From: Erwinia sp. S63
Lineage (GTDB): Bacteria; Pseudomonadota; Gammaproteobacteria; Enterobacterales; Enterobacteriaceae
Length of the DNA stretch: 64,000 nucleotides
Reading direction: 5' to 3'
Assembly (NCBI RefSeq): GCF_016625195.1
Contig: NZ_JACVUP010000006.1
Coordinates: forward strand, 1 to 64,000
Part shown: in pieces, positions 40,485 through 50,913 of the stretch
How the letters are laid out: the number at the start of each line of letters is the position of its first letter
Numbering within the stretch: the stretch's first letter is position 1
Translations under genes and position numbers: made by a program
Notes under the pieces: model-generated
Databases searched by the model: none
Seen by the model: only the letters and a program-made list of their open reading frames with translations
Told to the model about the DNA's origin: nothing

Positions 40485-42173
40485 ATGGCAAAAGAGAAAA
40501 AACGTGGCTTTTTTTCCTGGCTAGGCTTTGGCAAAGAAGAAGAGAAGCAGCAGCCTGCGGAAGAGCAGCAACCGGCCGAAGCGGCGCAACAGCCGATCGC
40601 TGAAGAGAGCGCGTTAGTAAGCGCCGAAGCGCAGGCAGAAGAGACGGTTGCCGTCACTGAGCACGTAGCCGAAGAACAACGGACGCAGCCTGAAGCGGCG
40701 GTGGCTGAGCCGATCACGGCAATTGAAGAGGAAGTGCTGCCGGAGGATGAAATCCATTCGGACGTAGCACTAATCGAAGAAGAGCCTCAGGCAGAAGAAC
40801 TGATTATTGCCGCGCCTGCTACGCAGCACGAGCCGGAGATCGAAGAAGCGTCCGTTGAGCCAGTAATTGCGCAGCACGAGCCGGAAATCGAAGAGGCGGT
40901 CGTTGAGCCAGTAGTTGCGCAGCACGAGCCAGAGATCGAAGAAGCGGTCGTTGAGCCAGTGGTTGCGCAGCATGAGCCAGAGATCGAAGAAGCGGTCGTT
41001 GAGCCAGTGGTTGCGCAGCACGAGCCAGAGATCGAAGAAGCGGTCGTTGAGCCAGTAGTTGCGCAGCACGAGCCGGAGATCGAAGCAGCAGCCGTTGAAC
41101 CGGAAGACGACGCGTTAAGCGACGAGGAACTGGAAGCGCTGGCGTTGGCAGAGACCTACGCAGAAGACGCTGAAGCCGAAGCACAAGATACCGTCAGCGA
41201 TTTGCCGCTGGCCGCTGCGCCACTGGTGACGCAAGAGCAGGAGCGTCCGACCAAAGAAGGCTTCTTTGCTCGCCTCAAGCGCAGCCTGGTCAAAACGCGC
41301 GAGAACCTCGGTTCTGGCTTTGTTAGCCTGTTCCGCGGCAAAAAAATCGATGATGACCTGTTTGAAGAGCTGGAAGAGCAGCTGCTGATTGCCGATGTCG
41401 GAGTGGAAACTACGCGCCGCATCATCACCAATCTGACGCAGCAGGCTAACCGCAAGCAACTGCGCGATGCTGAAGCATTGTACGGACTGCTGAAAACTGA
41501 AATGGCCGGCATTCTGGAAAAAGTGGATCAGCCACTGGATGTGGGCGGCAAAGCGCCATTTGTTATCCTGATGGTAGGCGTCAACGGCGTGGGTAAAACC
41601 ACCACTATCGGTAAGCTGGCGCGTCAGTATCAGGCGCAGGGCAAATCAGTCATGCTGGCGGCGGGCGATACTTTCCGCGCAGCCGCGGTTGAACAGCTTC
41701 AGGTTTGGGGCCAGCGCAACAACATTCCGGTGGTGGCTCAGCATACGGGTGCTGACTCGGCTTCGGTGATCTTCGACGCCATTCAGGCCGCGAAGTCGCG
41801 CAACGTGGATGTTTTGATTGCGGATACCGCTGGTCGCCTGCAGAACAAAGCCCATCTGATGGAAGAGCTGAAAAAAATTACCCGCGTGATGAAAAAGCTG
41901 GATGAGGATGCGCCGCACGAAGTGATGCTGACCCTTGATGCCAGCACCGGGCAAAACGCCGTCAGCCAGGCCAAACTGTTCCATGAAGCGGTGGGCCTGA
42001 CCGGTATCACGCTGACCAAGCTCGACGGCACCGCCAAAGGTGGTGTGATCTTCTCGGTTGCCGATCAGTTTGGCATTCCGATTCGTTATATCGGTGTCGG
42101 GGAAGGCATCGAGGATTTACGGCCGTTTAAGGCCGCAGACTTTATTGAGGCACTGTTTGCCCGAGAGGAATGA
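40485..42173 (+). CDS. ftsY: Signal recognition particle receptor FtsY
   Basis: SRP receptor GTPase that docks ribosome-nascent chain complexes at the inner membrane. At 562 residues it is longer than E. coli FtsY (497). The extra length is in the acidic N-terminal A domain, where six 16-residue repeats (QHEPEIEEAVVEPVVA type) fill about residues 114-209. The conserved NG domain starts near KEGFFARLKRSLVKTRENLG, with the P-loop GVNGVGKTTTIGKLA near residue 364, then DTAGR and TKLDG. First gene of ftsYEX. Confidence 0.97.
   Translation: MAKEKKRGFFSWLGFGKEEEKQQPAEEQQPAEAAQQPIAEESALVSAEAQAEETVAVTEHVAEEQRTQPEAAVAEPITAIEEEVLPEDEIHSDVALIEEEPQAEELIIAAPATQHEPEIEEASVEPVIAQHEPEIEEAVVEPVVAQHEPEIEEAVVEPVVAQHEPEIEEAVVEPVVAQHEPEIEEAVVEPVVAQHEPEIEAAAVEPEDDALSDEELEALALAETYAEDAEAEAQDTVSDLPLAAAPLVTQEQERPTKEGFFARLKRSLVKTRENLGSGFVSLFRGKKIDDDLFEELEEQLLIADVGVETTRRIITNLTQQANRKQLRDAEALYGLLKTEMAGILEKVDQPLDVGGKAPFVILMVGVNGVGKTTTIGKLARQYQAQGKSVMLAAGDTFRAAAVEQLQVWGQRNNIPVVAQHTGADSASVIFDAIQAAKSRNVDVLIADTAGRLQNKAHLMEELKKITRVMKKLDEDAPHEVMLTLDASTGQNAVSQAKLFHEAVGLTGITLTKLDGTAKGGVIFSVADQFGIPIRYIGVGEGIEDLRPFKAADFIEALFAREE
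40824..41111 (+). repeat. In-frame 48-bp tandem repeat (6 units) in ftsY
   Basis: Six consecutive 48-bp units, each beginning CAGCACGAGCC and encoding QHEPEIEE(A/S)VVEPV(V/I)A. Units 2-5 encode the same peptide; the first and last have diverged (ASVEPVIA and AAVEPEDD). The unit length is a multiple of three, so copy-number change keeps the frame. Confidence 0.95.
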
Positions 42174-42178
42174 TTGGG

Positions 42179-42847
42179 ATGATTCGCTTTGAAGAGGTCA
42201 GTAAAGCATACCTGGGAGGACGTCAGGCGCTGCAGGGAGTGGATTTTCATCTGCGCCCCGGCGAAATGGCATTCCTGACCGGCCACTCTGGTGCAGGTAA
42301 AAGTACCTTACTGAAGCTGATTTGTGGCATTGAGCGCCCGAGCGCCGGGCAAATCTGGTTTAGCGGCCACGATATTTCGCGTCTGCGTCACAGTGAAGTG
42401 CCTTTCCTGCGACGTCAGATCGGGATGATTTTCCAGGATCACCACTTGCTGATGGATCGTTCGGTCTATGACAACGTGGCGATCCCGCTGATTATTTCCG
42501 GCGCCAGTGGTGAAGACATTCGTCGTCGCGTCTCGGCAGCGCTGGATAAAGTCGGCCTGCTCGACAAAGCGAAGAGTTTCCCGATCCAGCTCTCTGGCGG
42601 TGAACAACAGCGTGTCGGCATTGCCCGCGCGGTCGTGAATAAACCTGCGGTGCTGCTGGCGGACGAACCCACCGGTAACCTGGATGATGCGCTGTCGGAA
42701 GATATCCTGCGCCTGTTTGAAGAGTTCAACCGCGTCGGTGTGACGGTATTAATGGCGACGCATGACACCGGGTTGATTGCCCGCCGCAATTACCGCTTGA
42801 TGACGCTAAATCAGGGACGCCTGCACGGAGGCCATGATGGTCAATAA
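42179..42847 (+). CDS. ftsE: Cell-division ABC ATPase FtsE
   Basis: ATPase of the FtsEX complex, which activates septal murein hydrolases through EnvC at the divisome. With the ATG at 42179 it has 222 residues, the E. coli length and N-terminus ([14 protein letters not shown]). An ATG at 42170 would add three residues and overlap the ftsY stop. Walker [10 protein letters not shown], signature [14 protein letters not shown], Walker [14 protein letters not shown]. Confidence 0.97.
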   Translation: MIRFEEVSKAYLGGRQALQGVDFHLRPGEMAFLTGHSGAGKSTLLKLICGIERPSAGQIWFSGHDISRLRHSEVPFLRRQIGMIFQDHHLLMDRSVYDNVAIPLIISGASGEDIRRRVSAALDKVGLLDKAKSFPIQLSGGEQQRVGIARAVVNKPAVLLADEPTGNLDDALSEDILRLFEEFNRVGVTVLMATHDTGLIARRNYRLMTLNQGRLHGGHDGQ

Positions 42848-43823
42848 ACGCAATAAGCGCCCGGCCGCGCCGAAAGCGACGAAGCAGCCTTCTAAAAGCA
42901 AGGCGCTGAAAGGCGGTTGGCAGGAGCAGTGGCGCTACGCACTGCGCGGCACGCTTTCGGATATGTGGCGTCAGCCGCTGGCGACACTGCTGACCGTGAT
43001 GGTGATTGCTATCTCGCTGACGCTGCCCAGCGTTTGCTATATGGTGTGGAAAAACGTCAGCCAGGCAGCGACGCAGTGGTATCCGGCACCGCAGTTGACG
43101 GTGTATCTGGATAAAGCGCTGGATGATACGGCGGCCGAGAATGTGGCAGCTGAACTGAAAAAGCTGGATGGCGTGGATAACGTCAACTATCTGACGCGCG
43201 AAGAAGCGCTGAATGAGTTCCGTAACTGGTCTGGTTTTGGCGGCTCGATGGATATGCTGGAGCAAAACCCGCTGCCTGCCGTGGCCATCATCACGCCGAA
43301 ACTGAATTTCCAGAATTCAGACACCATGGCTAACCTGCGCGACCGCGTGTCAAAAGTGCAGGGTGTGGATGAAGTGCGCATGGATGACAGCTGGTTTGCC
43401 CGTTTAGCGGCGTTAACCGGGCTGGTAGGGCAAATCGCTTCGATGATTGGTCTGCTGATGGTGGTGGCGGTGTTCCTGGTGATTGGTAACAGCGTGCGCC
43501 TGAGCATCTTTGCCCGTCGTGATACCATTAACGTGCAAAAGCTGATTGGTGCCACCGACGGCTTTATCTTGCGTCCGTTCCTGTATGGCGGCGCGCTGTT
43601 AGGTTTCAGTGGTGCAGTGCTTTCACTGCTGCTGTCCGAAGTTCTGGTACTGCGTCTTCAATCAGTCGTAGCGCAGGTGGCGACGGTGTTTGGCACCACC
43701 TTTGTACTGGAAGGTTTTTCCTGGGACGAAGGGCTGCTGCTGCTGCTCATCGCCGCCATCATTGGCTGGATTGCTGCATGGTTAGCCACTGTACAACATT
43801 TACGCCGATTTACGCCGCAGTAA
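42837..43823 (+). CDS. ftsX: Cell-division membrane protein FtsX
   Basis: Membrane subunit of FtsEX. Two ATGs lie in tandem; the second (42837) has better spacing to GGAGG at 42827-42831, giving 328 residues (E. coli 352, the difference being a shorter basic N-terminal tail). Four membrane segments: one near residues 50-70 and three in the C-terminal half. The periplasmic loop between the first two carries [15 protein letters not shown], the region that contacts EnvC. It overlaps ftsE by 11 nt. Confidence 0.97.
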   Translation: MVNKRNKRPAAPKATKQPSKSKALKGGWQEQWRYALRGTLSDMWRQPLATLLTVMVIAISLTLPSVCYMVWKNVSQAATQWYPAPQLTVYLDKALDDTAAENVAAELKKLDGVDNVNYLTREEALNEFRNWSGFGGSMDMLEQNPLPAVAIITPKLNFQNSDTMANLRDRVSKVQGVDEVRMDDSWFARLAALTGLVGQIASMIGLLMVVAVFLVIGNSVRLSIFARRDTINVQKLIGATDGFILRPFLYGGALLGFSGAVLSLLLSEVLVLRLQSVVAQVATVFGTTFVLEGFSWDEGLLLLLIAAIIGWIAAWLATVQHLRRFTPQ

Positions 43824-43937
43824 CCAACAGCAACGTTTTTTGATATACTCTTCCTCTGCTGCCGACGATCTGGGAGCAGAGGAATCTTCCTATTTTCCCC
43901 GCCGTCATCTGTGTGTAAAATATTCACTGCTAATATT

Positions 43938-43964
43938 GAACTTGTGGATAACTTTGTCGTCCAA
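43938..43964 (+). promoter_or_regulatory. Sigma-E promoter of rpoH with embedded DnaA box
   Basis: TTGAACTT, 16 nt, then TCCAA fits the sigma-E consensus (GGAACTT-N16-TCNNA) and reproduces the E. coli rpoH P3 sequence GAACTTGTGGATAA. Overlapping it, TGTGGATAA (43943-43951) is a perfect DnaA box on the reverse strand (TTATCCACA). In E. coli DnaA represses rpoH through boxes here. Confidence 0.8.
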
Positions 43965-44062
43965 GTAGCACAGATTGCTTTTGGTTTTTTCGCGACGTTG
44001 ACATAATGTAACGTCTGCGCAAAATACCGCGCAGCAAGTCCATTGAATTTGTGAGGGTTTGA

Positions 44063-44920
44063 ATGACCAAAGAAATGCAAACTTTAGCGATTGCGCCTCT
44101 GGGTAACCTGGAATCTTACGTCCGGGCTGCCAACAACTGGCCGGTATTGACGGCAGAAGAGGAGAAGGCATTAGCGGAGAAACTGCATTACCAGGGCGAT
44201 CTGGATGCAGCTAAGACGCTGATCCTGTCTCACCTGCGCTTTGTTGTTCATATTGCTCGTAACTACTCCGGTTACGGCCTGCCACAGGCGGACCTGATTC
44301 AGGAAGGTAACATTGGCCTGATGAAGGCGGTGCGTCGCTTCAACCCTGAAGTTGGCGTGCGTCTGGTGTCATTTGCCGTGCACTGGATCAAAGCAGAAAT
44401 TCACGAATACGTGCTGCGTAACTGGCGTATCGTGAAGGTCGCGACCACTAAAGCGCAGCGTAAGCTGTTCTTTAACCTGCGTAAAAGCAAACAGCGTCTC
44501 GGTTGGTTTAACCAGGACGAAGTGGAGATGGTTGCGCGCGAGTTAGGCGTGAGCAGCAAAGATGTACTCGAGATGGAATCTCGTATGGCCGCGCAGGACA
44601 TGACGTTTGATATGTCCGCTGATGATGAAGCCGGTGACGGCAAGCCAATGGCACCGGTGCTGTATCTGCAGGATAAAACCTCTGACTTTGCCGATGGCAT
44701 CGAAGAGGACAACTGGGATGCACACGCTGCCGATAAGCTGAGCGATGCGATGCTGAGCCTTGATGAGCGCAGCCAGCACATCATCCGCGCCCGTTGGCTG
44801 GATGATGAGAACAAAACCACGCTGCAGGAGTTAGCCGACAAATATGGCGTCTCTGCAGAACGTGTGCGTCAGCTGGAAAAGAACGCCATGAAGAAACTGC
44901 GTATGGCGATTGAAGCCTGA
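44063..44920 (+). CDS. rpoH: RNA polymerase sigma factor RpoH (sigma-32)
   Basis: Heat-shock sigma factor. 285 residues (E. coli 284). The RpoH box [18 protein letters not shown] begins at residue 132, the segment needed for RNA polymerase binding and stress control. Region 2 is [20 protein letters not shown] and region 4 is [23 protein letters not shown] split around its helix-turn-helix. In E. coli the start codon area forms an RNA thermometer; the 5' coding sequence is well conserved, so the same is likely. GTGAGGG is the ribosome binding site. Confidence 0.98.
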   Translation: MTKEMQTLAIAPLGNLESYVRAANNWPVLTAEEEKALAEKLHYQGDLDAAKTLILSHLRFVVHIARNYSGYGLPQADLIQEGNIGLMKAVRRFNPEVGVRLVSFAVHWIKAEIHEYVLRNWRIVKVATTKAQRKLFFNLRKSKQRLGWFNQDEVEMVARELGVSSKDVLEMESRMAAQDMTFDMSADDEAGDGKPMAPVLYLQDKTSDFADGIEEDNWDAHAADKLSDAMLSLDERSQHIIRARWLDDENKTTLQELADKYGVSAERVRQLEKNAMKKLRMAIEA

Positions 44921-44940
44921 TAATCATCAGGTGAAAAACG

Positions 44941-44967
44941 GGGCGACTTTTATAGTCGCCCTTTTTA
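44941..44967 (+). terminator. rpoH intrinsic terminator
   Basis: GGGCGACT-TTTAT-AGTCGCCC followed by TTTTTA, 20 nt after the rpoH stop. It overlaps the panM stop codon on the other strand. Confidence 0.92.
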
Positions 44968-45351
44968 TTTCACCCAGCCATCTGCCTGCGCGCGAAAACC
45001 ACAGGCCTGCATAAATGCCGCGCGGATATTCTGATCGTCTTTGCCGTCATCGGCTACCCACCAATCCGCCAGCGCGCTGTTCTGCGCCATGGTGTCTTCC
45101 AGCAAATATTGCCCGACGCCGCGACGCCGCGTCACTTCACGCACATTGAGGTGTGAAATCTTCCCCTGCGTGCCACAAATCTCCAGTTGCAACCCGCCCA
45201 ATAGACGATCGTTAAACCTTGCCGCATACAAGCGCTGCGTCTCGCTTAATGCGGTTTCCAGTTGCGAAATATCGATCTGCGGCCAGACTTTAGCTAAATC
45301 CAACCGATCCTGCGGCGTGAGTGCGGTGATTCGCTGAATAGTGAGCTTCAT
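44965..45351 (-). CDS. panM: PanD maturation factor PanM/PanZ
   Basis: GNAT-fold protein that triggers self-cleavage of the aspartate decarboxylase proenzyme PanD, needed for beta-alanine and coenzyme A synthesis. Start at 45351 gives 128 residues (E. coli 127). The acetyl-CoA loop REVTRRRGVGQYLLED is strongly conserved, as are MKLTIQRI at the start and AFMQACGF near the end. In E. coli the gene lies between livJ and livK; here it lies directly between rpoH and the liv operon. Confidence 0.93.
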   Translation of the reverse strand: MKLTIQRITALTPQDRLDLAKVWPQIDISQLETALSETQRLYAARFNDRLLGGLQLEICGTQGKISHLNVREVTRRRGVGQYLLEDTMAQNSALADWWVADDGKDDQNIRAAFMQACGFRAQADGWVK

Positions 45352-45755
45352 TACCCTTACCTGTACTGCCAGAAAGGCCATAGTGTAGCGAATTTAGACA
45401 GTCAGCGTGCTGTCACTTTTTTGCAATGAAAATAGGTCAAATGCCAGCCACTTTGCCAGGATTGTGGAGGAAGGCATCAATGATTGCTGAAAAAGCCAGC
45501 ATAAAGCCCTGGTAACCTGACTAAATTACGGCCAGATAAACCAGATGATTCTGCTGTTCCACGCGACTAATACTGAATATGTCAGTTGATTTACAGAAGA
45601 AAGTTCCTGTTTAATAACCTGAAAAATAAAGCCTTCTTAACAAAAAATGCCAGAAAAGTGCGCTAACTCATTATTCTAAAATCAGTTTTCCTCTTTGACT
45701 GGCTGAAAATAAACCAAACACAACGACACACGACACAACAGATGGGGAAGTTCGC
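45352..45755 (+). other. liv operon upstream region
   Basis: About 400 AT-rich bases between panM and the liv binding-protein gene. It should carry the liv promoter and, by analogy with E. coli, Lrp-binding sequence, but I could not place boxes. No gene. No trace of a second liv binding-protein gene is visible. Confidence 0.5.
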
Positions 45756-46883
45756 ATGAAAATGAGTAAAGGACGCGCATTACTGGCAGGTTGCGTCGCG
45801 CTGGCGATGAGCCACGCGGCACTGGCGAAAGACATTAAAATTGCCATCGTTGGCGCAGCAACCGGTCCGGTTGCGCAATACGGTGACATGCAGTTCACCG
45901 GCGCAGCGCAGGCGATCAAGGACATCAACGCCAAAGGTGGCGTGAACGGCGACAAATTGGTTGGCGTGGAATATGACGATGCCTGTGACCCGAAACAAGC
46001 GGTTGCGGTTGCCAACAAAGTGGTTAACGACGGTATCAAATACGTTATCGGCCATCTCTGCTCCTCTTCTACTCAGCCTGCATCTGACATCTACAACGAT
46101 GAAGGCATTCTGATGATCACCCCAGCGGCAACCGCACCGGAACTGACGGCACGTGGTTATGCGGACGTGCTGCGTACTACCGGTCTGGATTCCGATCAGG
46201 GTCCAACCGCTGCGACCTATATTCTCGACCAGATCAAACCAAAACGTATCGCTGTGGTGCATGACAAACAGCAGTACGGTCAGGGCCTGGCAGAGTCGGT
46301 GCAGAAAACCCTGAAAGCCAAAGGCGGCAATGTGGTGTTGTTCGAAGGTATCACTGCGGGCGATAAAGATTTCTCAACCCTGATTGCGCGTCTGAAGAAA
46401 GAGAACGTCGACTTCGTTTACTACGGCGGCTACTACCCAGAGCTGGGCCAGATTCTGCGTCAGGCAAAATCAGCCGGTTTGACTGCGGGCTTCATGGGTC
46501 CAGAGGGCGTGGGCAACGCCTCACTGTCTAACATTGCCGGTGATGCTTCTGAAGGTCTGTATGTGACCCTGCCGAAGCGTTATGACCAGTTGCCAGAGAA
46601 CAAGGCCATCGTTGACGCGATCAAAACCAATACGGCCTCAAACCGCAAAGATCCAACCGGTCCGTTCGTCTGGACGACTTATGCCGCGATTCAGTCACTG
46701 GTGGCCGGTATCGAGCGCAGTAAGAGCGATGAGCCTGATGCGATTGCTAAGAATCTGAAAGAAGGCGCTGCAGTGCCAACCGTGATGGGCAACCTGAACT
46801 GGGATCAGAAAGGCGACCTGAAGGGCTTCGAATTTGGTGTCTTCAAATGGCACAAAGACGGTTCTTCTACCGCTGTTAAGTAA
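45756..46883 (+). CDS. livK: Branched-chain amino acid periplasmic binding protein
   Basis: Periplasmic receptor of the LivHMGF importer for leucine, isoleucine and valine. It has 375 residues with a signal peptide cleaved near HAALA. The mature part has [20 protein letters not shown] and [16 protein letters not shown]. It sits in the livK position, but several segments ([38 protein letters not shown], and the [10 protein letters not shown] signal) are closer to E. coli LivJ as I remember it. The symbol follows position. GGGGA 7 nt before the ATG. Confidence 0.9.
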   Translation: MKMSKGRALLAGCVALAMSHAALAKDIKIAIVGAATGPVAQYGDMQFTGAAQAIKDINAKGGVNGDKLVGVEYDDACDPKQAVAVANKVVNDGIKYVIGHLCSSSTQPASDIYNDEGILMITPAATAPELTARGYADVLRTTGLDSDQGPTAATYILDQIKPKRIAVVHDKQQYGQGLAESVQKTLKAKGGNVVLFEGITAGDKDFSTLIARLKKENVDFVYYGGYYPELGQILRQAKSAGLTAGFMGPEGVGNASLSNIAGDASEGLYVTLPKRYDQLPENKAIVDAIKTNTASNRKDPTGPFVWTTYAAIQSLVAGIERSKSDEPDAIAKNLKEGAAVPTVMGNLNWDQKGDLKGFEFGVFKWHKDGSSTAVK

Positions 46884-46905
46884 TTCCCAAGCTTAAATAG
46901 ATTGG

Positions 46906-47012
46906 CCCTCTCTCTTGCCGGAGAGGGCTGGGAGAGGGACAGCGCGCACGACATTCACGACATGCGCTGCTGTTCCCTCACCCTAACCCTCTGCCAAAAG
47001 GGAGAGGGGATT
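46906..47012. repeat. Long imperfect inverted repeat between livK and livH
   Basis: Two arms, CCCTCTCTCTTGCCGGAGAG...GGGAGAGGG and CCCTCACCCTAACCCTCTG...GGGAGAGGGG, each palindromic and roughly the reverse complement of each other across about 40 nt. The RNA could fold into one long or two short hairpins. Sitting between a binding-protein gene and its permease genes, it probably stabilises the upstream mRNA and lowers livHMGF expression. Confidence 0.75.
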
Positions 47013-47037
47013 TTTAGTCCACATGCAGGTCCTCACT

Positions 47038-47960
<923 letters not shown>

Positions 47961-47964
<4 letters not shown>

Positions 47965-49232
47965 AACGCCTCGGACTGGTCAACGCCGTTATCTCTACGG
48001 TGATGTTACTGATTCTCGCCACCTTCTTTATGGGCGTCCGTCTCGATCTGGACGGTACCAAACTGGTGGTGGCTAACGCCGGGGCCGCGCGCTGGAACTG
48101 GATTTTCATCGGCTGTGCCGTGGTGTTTGTTTTCCAGCTGCTGCGTCCGCTGTTCCATGGCAAGTTCAAACGCAGCGGTAAAGGCTTCGTGCTGCCAGGC
48201 TTCGATGGTTCGACGCCAAAGCAAAAGCTGGTGATGGCGCTGATGATCGTTGCTGCGGTGCTGTGGCCGTTTCTGGTGTCGCGCGGCAGTGTCGATATCG
48301 CCACGTTAACGCTGATTTACGTGATGCTGGGTCTTGGCCTCAACGTGGTCGTCGGTCTTTCTGGCCTGCTGGTGCTGGGCTATGGCGGTTTCTATGCCAT
48401 CGGTGCTTACACCTTCGCGCTGCTCAATCACTATTACGGCTTTGGCTTCTGGGAGAGTCTGCCGCTGGCGGGCATTGTCGCCGGTGCATTTGGTCTGATG
48501 CTGGGCTTCCCGGTGCTGCGTCTGCGCGGTGACTATCTGGCGATTGTGACGCTCGGCTTCGGTGAAATCGTGCGTATTCTGCTGCTGAACAGCACCTCGA
48601 TCACCGGCGGTCCGAACGGTATCGCGCAGATTCCGAAACCGAGCCTGTTTGGCATTGAGTTTGGGCGTCGCGTCAGTGAAGGCGGCTGGACCACTTTCCA
48701 TGAGCTAACGGGCCTGGAATACGATCCTAACCACCGCGTAATCTTCCTCTATCTGGTGGCGCTGCTGCTGGTGGTGCTGACGCTGTTCGTCATCAACCGA
48801 TTGCTGCGTATGCCATTAGGCCGTGCGTGGGAAGCGCTGCGTGAAGATGAGATCGCCTGTCGTTCATTGGGACTCAGCCCAACGCGCATCAAGCTGACCG
48901 CTTTCACCATCAGCGCCGTGTTCGCCGGTTTTGCCGGCACGCTGTTTGCCGCACGTCAGGGTTTTGTTAGCCCGGAATCCTTCACCTTCGTCGAATCAGC
49001 CTTTGTACTGGCGATTGTGGTGCTGGGCGGTATGGGTTCGCAGTTTGCGGTGATCCTCGCGGCCGTGCTGCTGGTGGTGTCGCGCGAATTGATGCGTGAT
49101 TTGAACGAGTACAGCATGCTGGTGCTGGGTGGTTTGATGGTGCTGATGATGATTTGGCGTCCGCAAGGCTTGTTGCCGATGAAGCGTCCACACCTGAAGT
49201 TGAAAAGCAGTAAACAAGGAGAGCAGGCATGA
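47961..49232 (+). CDS. livM: Branched-chain amino acid permease LivM
   Basis: Second permease of the Liv importer. 423 residues (E. coli 425). The N-terminal third has extra membrane segments not found in LivH. The core has [21 protein letters not shown], and the coupling loop is [25 protein letters not shown]. It overlaps livH and livG by 4 nt each. Confidence 0.97.
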
Positions 49233-49996
49233 GTCAGCCTTTATTAGCCGTTGAGGGCTTGATGATGCGCTTTGGCGGCCTGCTGGCCGTCAATAATGTG
49301 GCGCTGGAACTGCATCCCCAGGAAATCGTGTCACTGATTGGCCCGAACGGTGCCGGTAAGACCACGGTATTCAACTGCCTGACCGGTTTTTATAAACCGA
49401 GCGGTGGCACCATCAAACTGCGCGATCAGGAGTTGCAGGGCCAGCCAGGCCAGAAGATTGCGCGTATGGGCATCGTGCGTACTTTCCAGCACGTGCGCCT
49501 GTTCCGTGAGATGACGGTGATTGAGAACCTGCTGGTCGCTCAGCATCAGCACTTGAAAAGTGGCGTGTTCTCCGGCCTGTTCAAAACCCCGGCGTTCCGT
49601 CGTGGGGAGAGTGAAGCGTTGGATCGTGCTGCCACCTGGCTGGATCGTATCGGCCTGCTGGAGCTGGCCAATCGCCAGGCGGGCAACCTTGCTTACGGCC
49701 AGCAGCGTCGTCTGGAGATTGCGCGCTGCATGGTGACGCGTCCGGAAATCCTGATGCTGGATGAGCCTGCCGCAGGACTTAACCCACGCGAAACCCACGA
49801 ACTGGATGAACTGATTGCCGAACTGCGCGGTGAGCATAAGGTCTCGGTGCTGTTAATCGAACACGATATGAAGCTGGTGATGGGCATTTCTGACCGCATT
49901 TATGTGGTGAACCAGGGGACGCCGCTGGCTAACGGTACGCCGGAAGAAGTGCGTAACAATCCGGATGTGATCCGTGCTTATTTAGGTGAGGCGTAA
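49229..49996 (+). CDS. livG: Branched-chain amino acid ABC ATPase LivG
   Basis: One of two ATPases of the Liv importer, 255 residues as in E. coli. Walker [10 protein letters not shown], signature [14 protein letters not shown] (the Y-for-S variant usual in LivG), Walker [15 protein letters not shown] and the His-loop [11 protein letters not shown]. The start overlaps the end of livM. Confidence 0.97.
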   Translation: MSQPLLAVEGLMMRFGGLLAVNNVALELHPQEIVSLIGPNGAGKTTVFNCLTGFYKPSGGTIKLRDQELQGQPGQKIARMGIVRTFQHVRLFREMTVIENLLVAQHQHLKSGVFSGLFKTPAFRRGESEALDRAATWLDRIGLLELANRQAGNLAYGQQRRLEIARCMVTRPEILMLDEPAAGLNPRETHELDELIAELRGEHKVSVLLIEHDMKLVMGISDRIYVVNQGTPLANGTPEEVRNNPDVIRAYLGEA

Positions 49997-49997
49997 T

Positions 49998-50711
49998 ATG
50001 GCAAACCCAATTTTAACGTTGCAAGGGGTGAGTGCCCATTACGGCCCGATTCAGGCACTGCACAACATTAACCTGCACATCAGTCAGGGTGAAATTGTCA
50101 CCCTGATTGGGGCTAACGGCGCGGGTAAAACCACGTTGCTCGGCACCCTGTGCGGCGAACCGCGTGCCACCAGTGGCACTATTATCTTCGACGGCAAAGA
50201 GATCACCGACTGGCAAACCGCCAAAATCATGCGTGAAGCGATTGCGATTGTGCCGGAAGGCCGCCGCGTATTTTCACGTATGACGGTGGAAGAGAACCTG
50301 GCGATGGGCGGCTTCTTTGCCACGCGTCAGCAGTATCAGGAGCGCATTGAGCGGGTGTATCAGTTGTTCCCGCGTCTGGCTGAACGTAAAGTGCAGCGCG
50401 CGGGCACCATGTCCGGTGGTGAACAGCAGATGCTGGCGATTGGTCGTGCGCTAATGAGCCAGCCGCGTTTGCTGTTACTCGACGAACCTTCTTTAGGTTT
50501 AGCACCGATTATTATTCAGCAGATTTTCGATACCATCGAACAGCTGCGCAAAGAGGGTATGACCATCTTCCTCGTTGAGCAAAACGCCAACCAGGCGCTG
50601 AAGCTGGCCGATCGCGGCTACGTGCTGGAGAACGGTCATGTGGTGCTGGAAGACAGTGGTGAAGCGTTGCTGTCCAACGAAGCGGTACGCAGCGCTTACC
50701 TCGGCGCCTGA
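49998..50711 (+). CDS. livF: Branched-chain amino acid ABC ATPase LivF
   Basis: Second ATPase of the Liv importer. The ATG at 49998 with GAGG upstream gives 237 residues, the E. coli length; a GTG at 49986 would add four. Walker A GANGAGKTT, signature MSGGEQQMLAIGRA, Walker B LLLLDEPSLGLAP. Last gene of the operon. Confidence 0.97.
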   Translation: MANPILTLQGVSAHYGPIQALHNINLHISQGEIVTLIGANGAGKTTLLGTLCGEPRATSGTIIFDGKEITDWQTAKIMREAIAIVPEGRRVFSRMTVEENLAMGGFFATRQQYQERIERVYQLFPRLAERKVQRAGTMSGGEQQMLAIGRALMSQPRLLLLDEPSLGLAPIIIQQIFDTIEQLRKEGMTIFLVEQNANQALKLADRGYVLENGHVVLEDSGEALLSNEAVRSAYLGA

Positions 50712-50741
50712 CCTGGCTTACTTACCGCCAACGGTCTGAAC

Positions 50742-50773
50742 AGTGGCACGAGTTTGAGATAACTCGTGCCACT
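50742..50773 (+). terminator. liv operon terminator-like hairpin
   Basis: The perfect 13-bp stem AGTGGCACGAGTT / AACTCGTGCCACT with a 6-nt loop, then TTTAAAC. The stem is very strong and the T run short. Confidence 0.75.
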
Positions 50774-50798
50774 TTAAACTTTCTAATACGCGCAATCC

Positions 50799-50842
50799 CT
50801 GTCATATCCCCGTCATAAACCTGTTATTAATCCGTCATTTCC
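50799..50842 (+). promoter_or_regulatory. Pho boxes of ugpBAECQ (four 11-bp repeats)
   Basis: CTGTCATATCC, CCGTCATAAAC, CTGTTATTAAT and CCGTCATTTCC follow each other at exact 11-nt spacing. This is the PhoB direct-repeat architecture (CTGTCAT plus 4 AT-rich bases). Four half-sites make two full Pho boxes. A degenerate fifth (CCGTGTCATGT) follows. The operon should be induced by phosphate limitation, as in E. coli. Confidence 0.88.
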
Positions 50843-50913
50843 CCGTGTCATGTTACTTCGCGAACAAAAAAATGCGTGATTTCGCGCGTACCTAACAGCA
50901 CAGGAAAAAACTT

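Noticed and set aside
40770-41069. 99-codon repetitive open frame on the minus strand inside ftsY
   Set aside because: It is the antisense reading of the 48-bp repeat. Because the repeat unit is a multiple of three, all frames without a stop in one unit stay open. No start signal.
40824-41111. Tandem 48-bp units as a possible CRISPR or iteron array
   Set aside because: The units are contiguous without spacers, in frame inside ftsY, and encode a consistent acidic peptide.
46906-47012. CRISPR-like appearance of the repeated CCCTC/GAGGG strings before livH
   Set aside because: There are only two arms, inverted rather than direct, with no regular spacers and no cas genes nearby. It is an inverted repeat.
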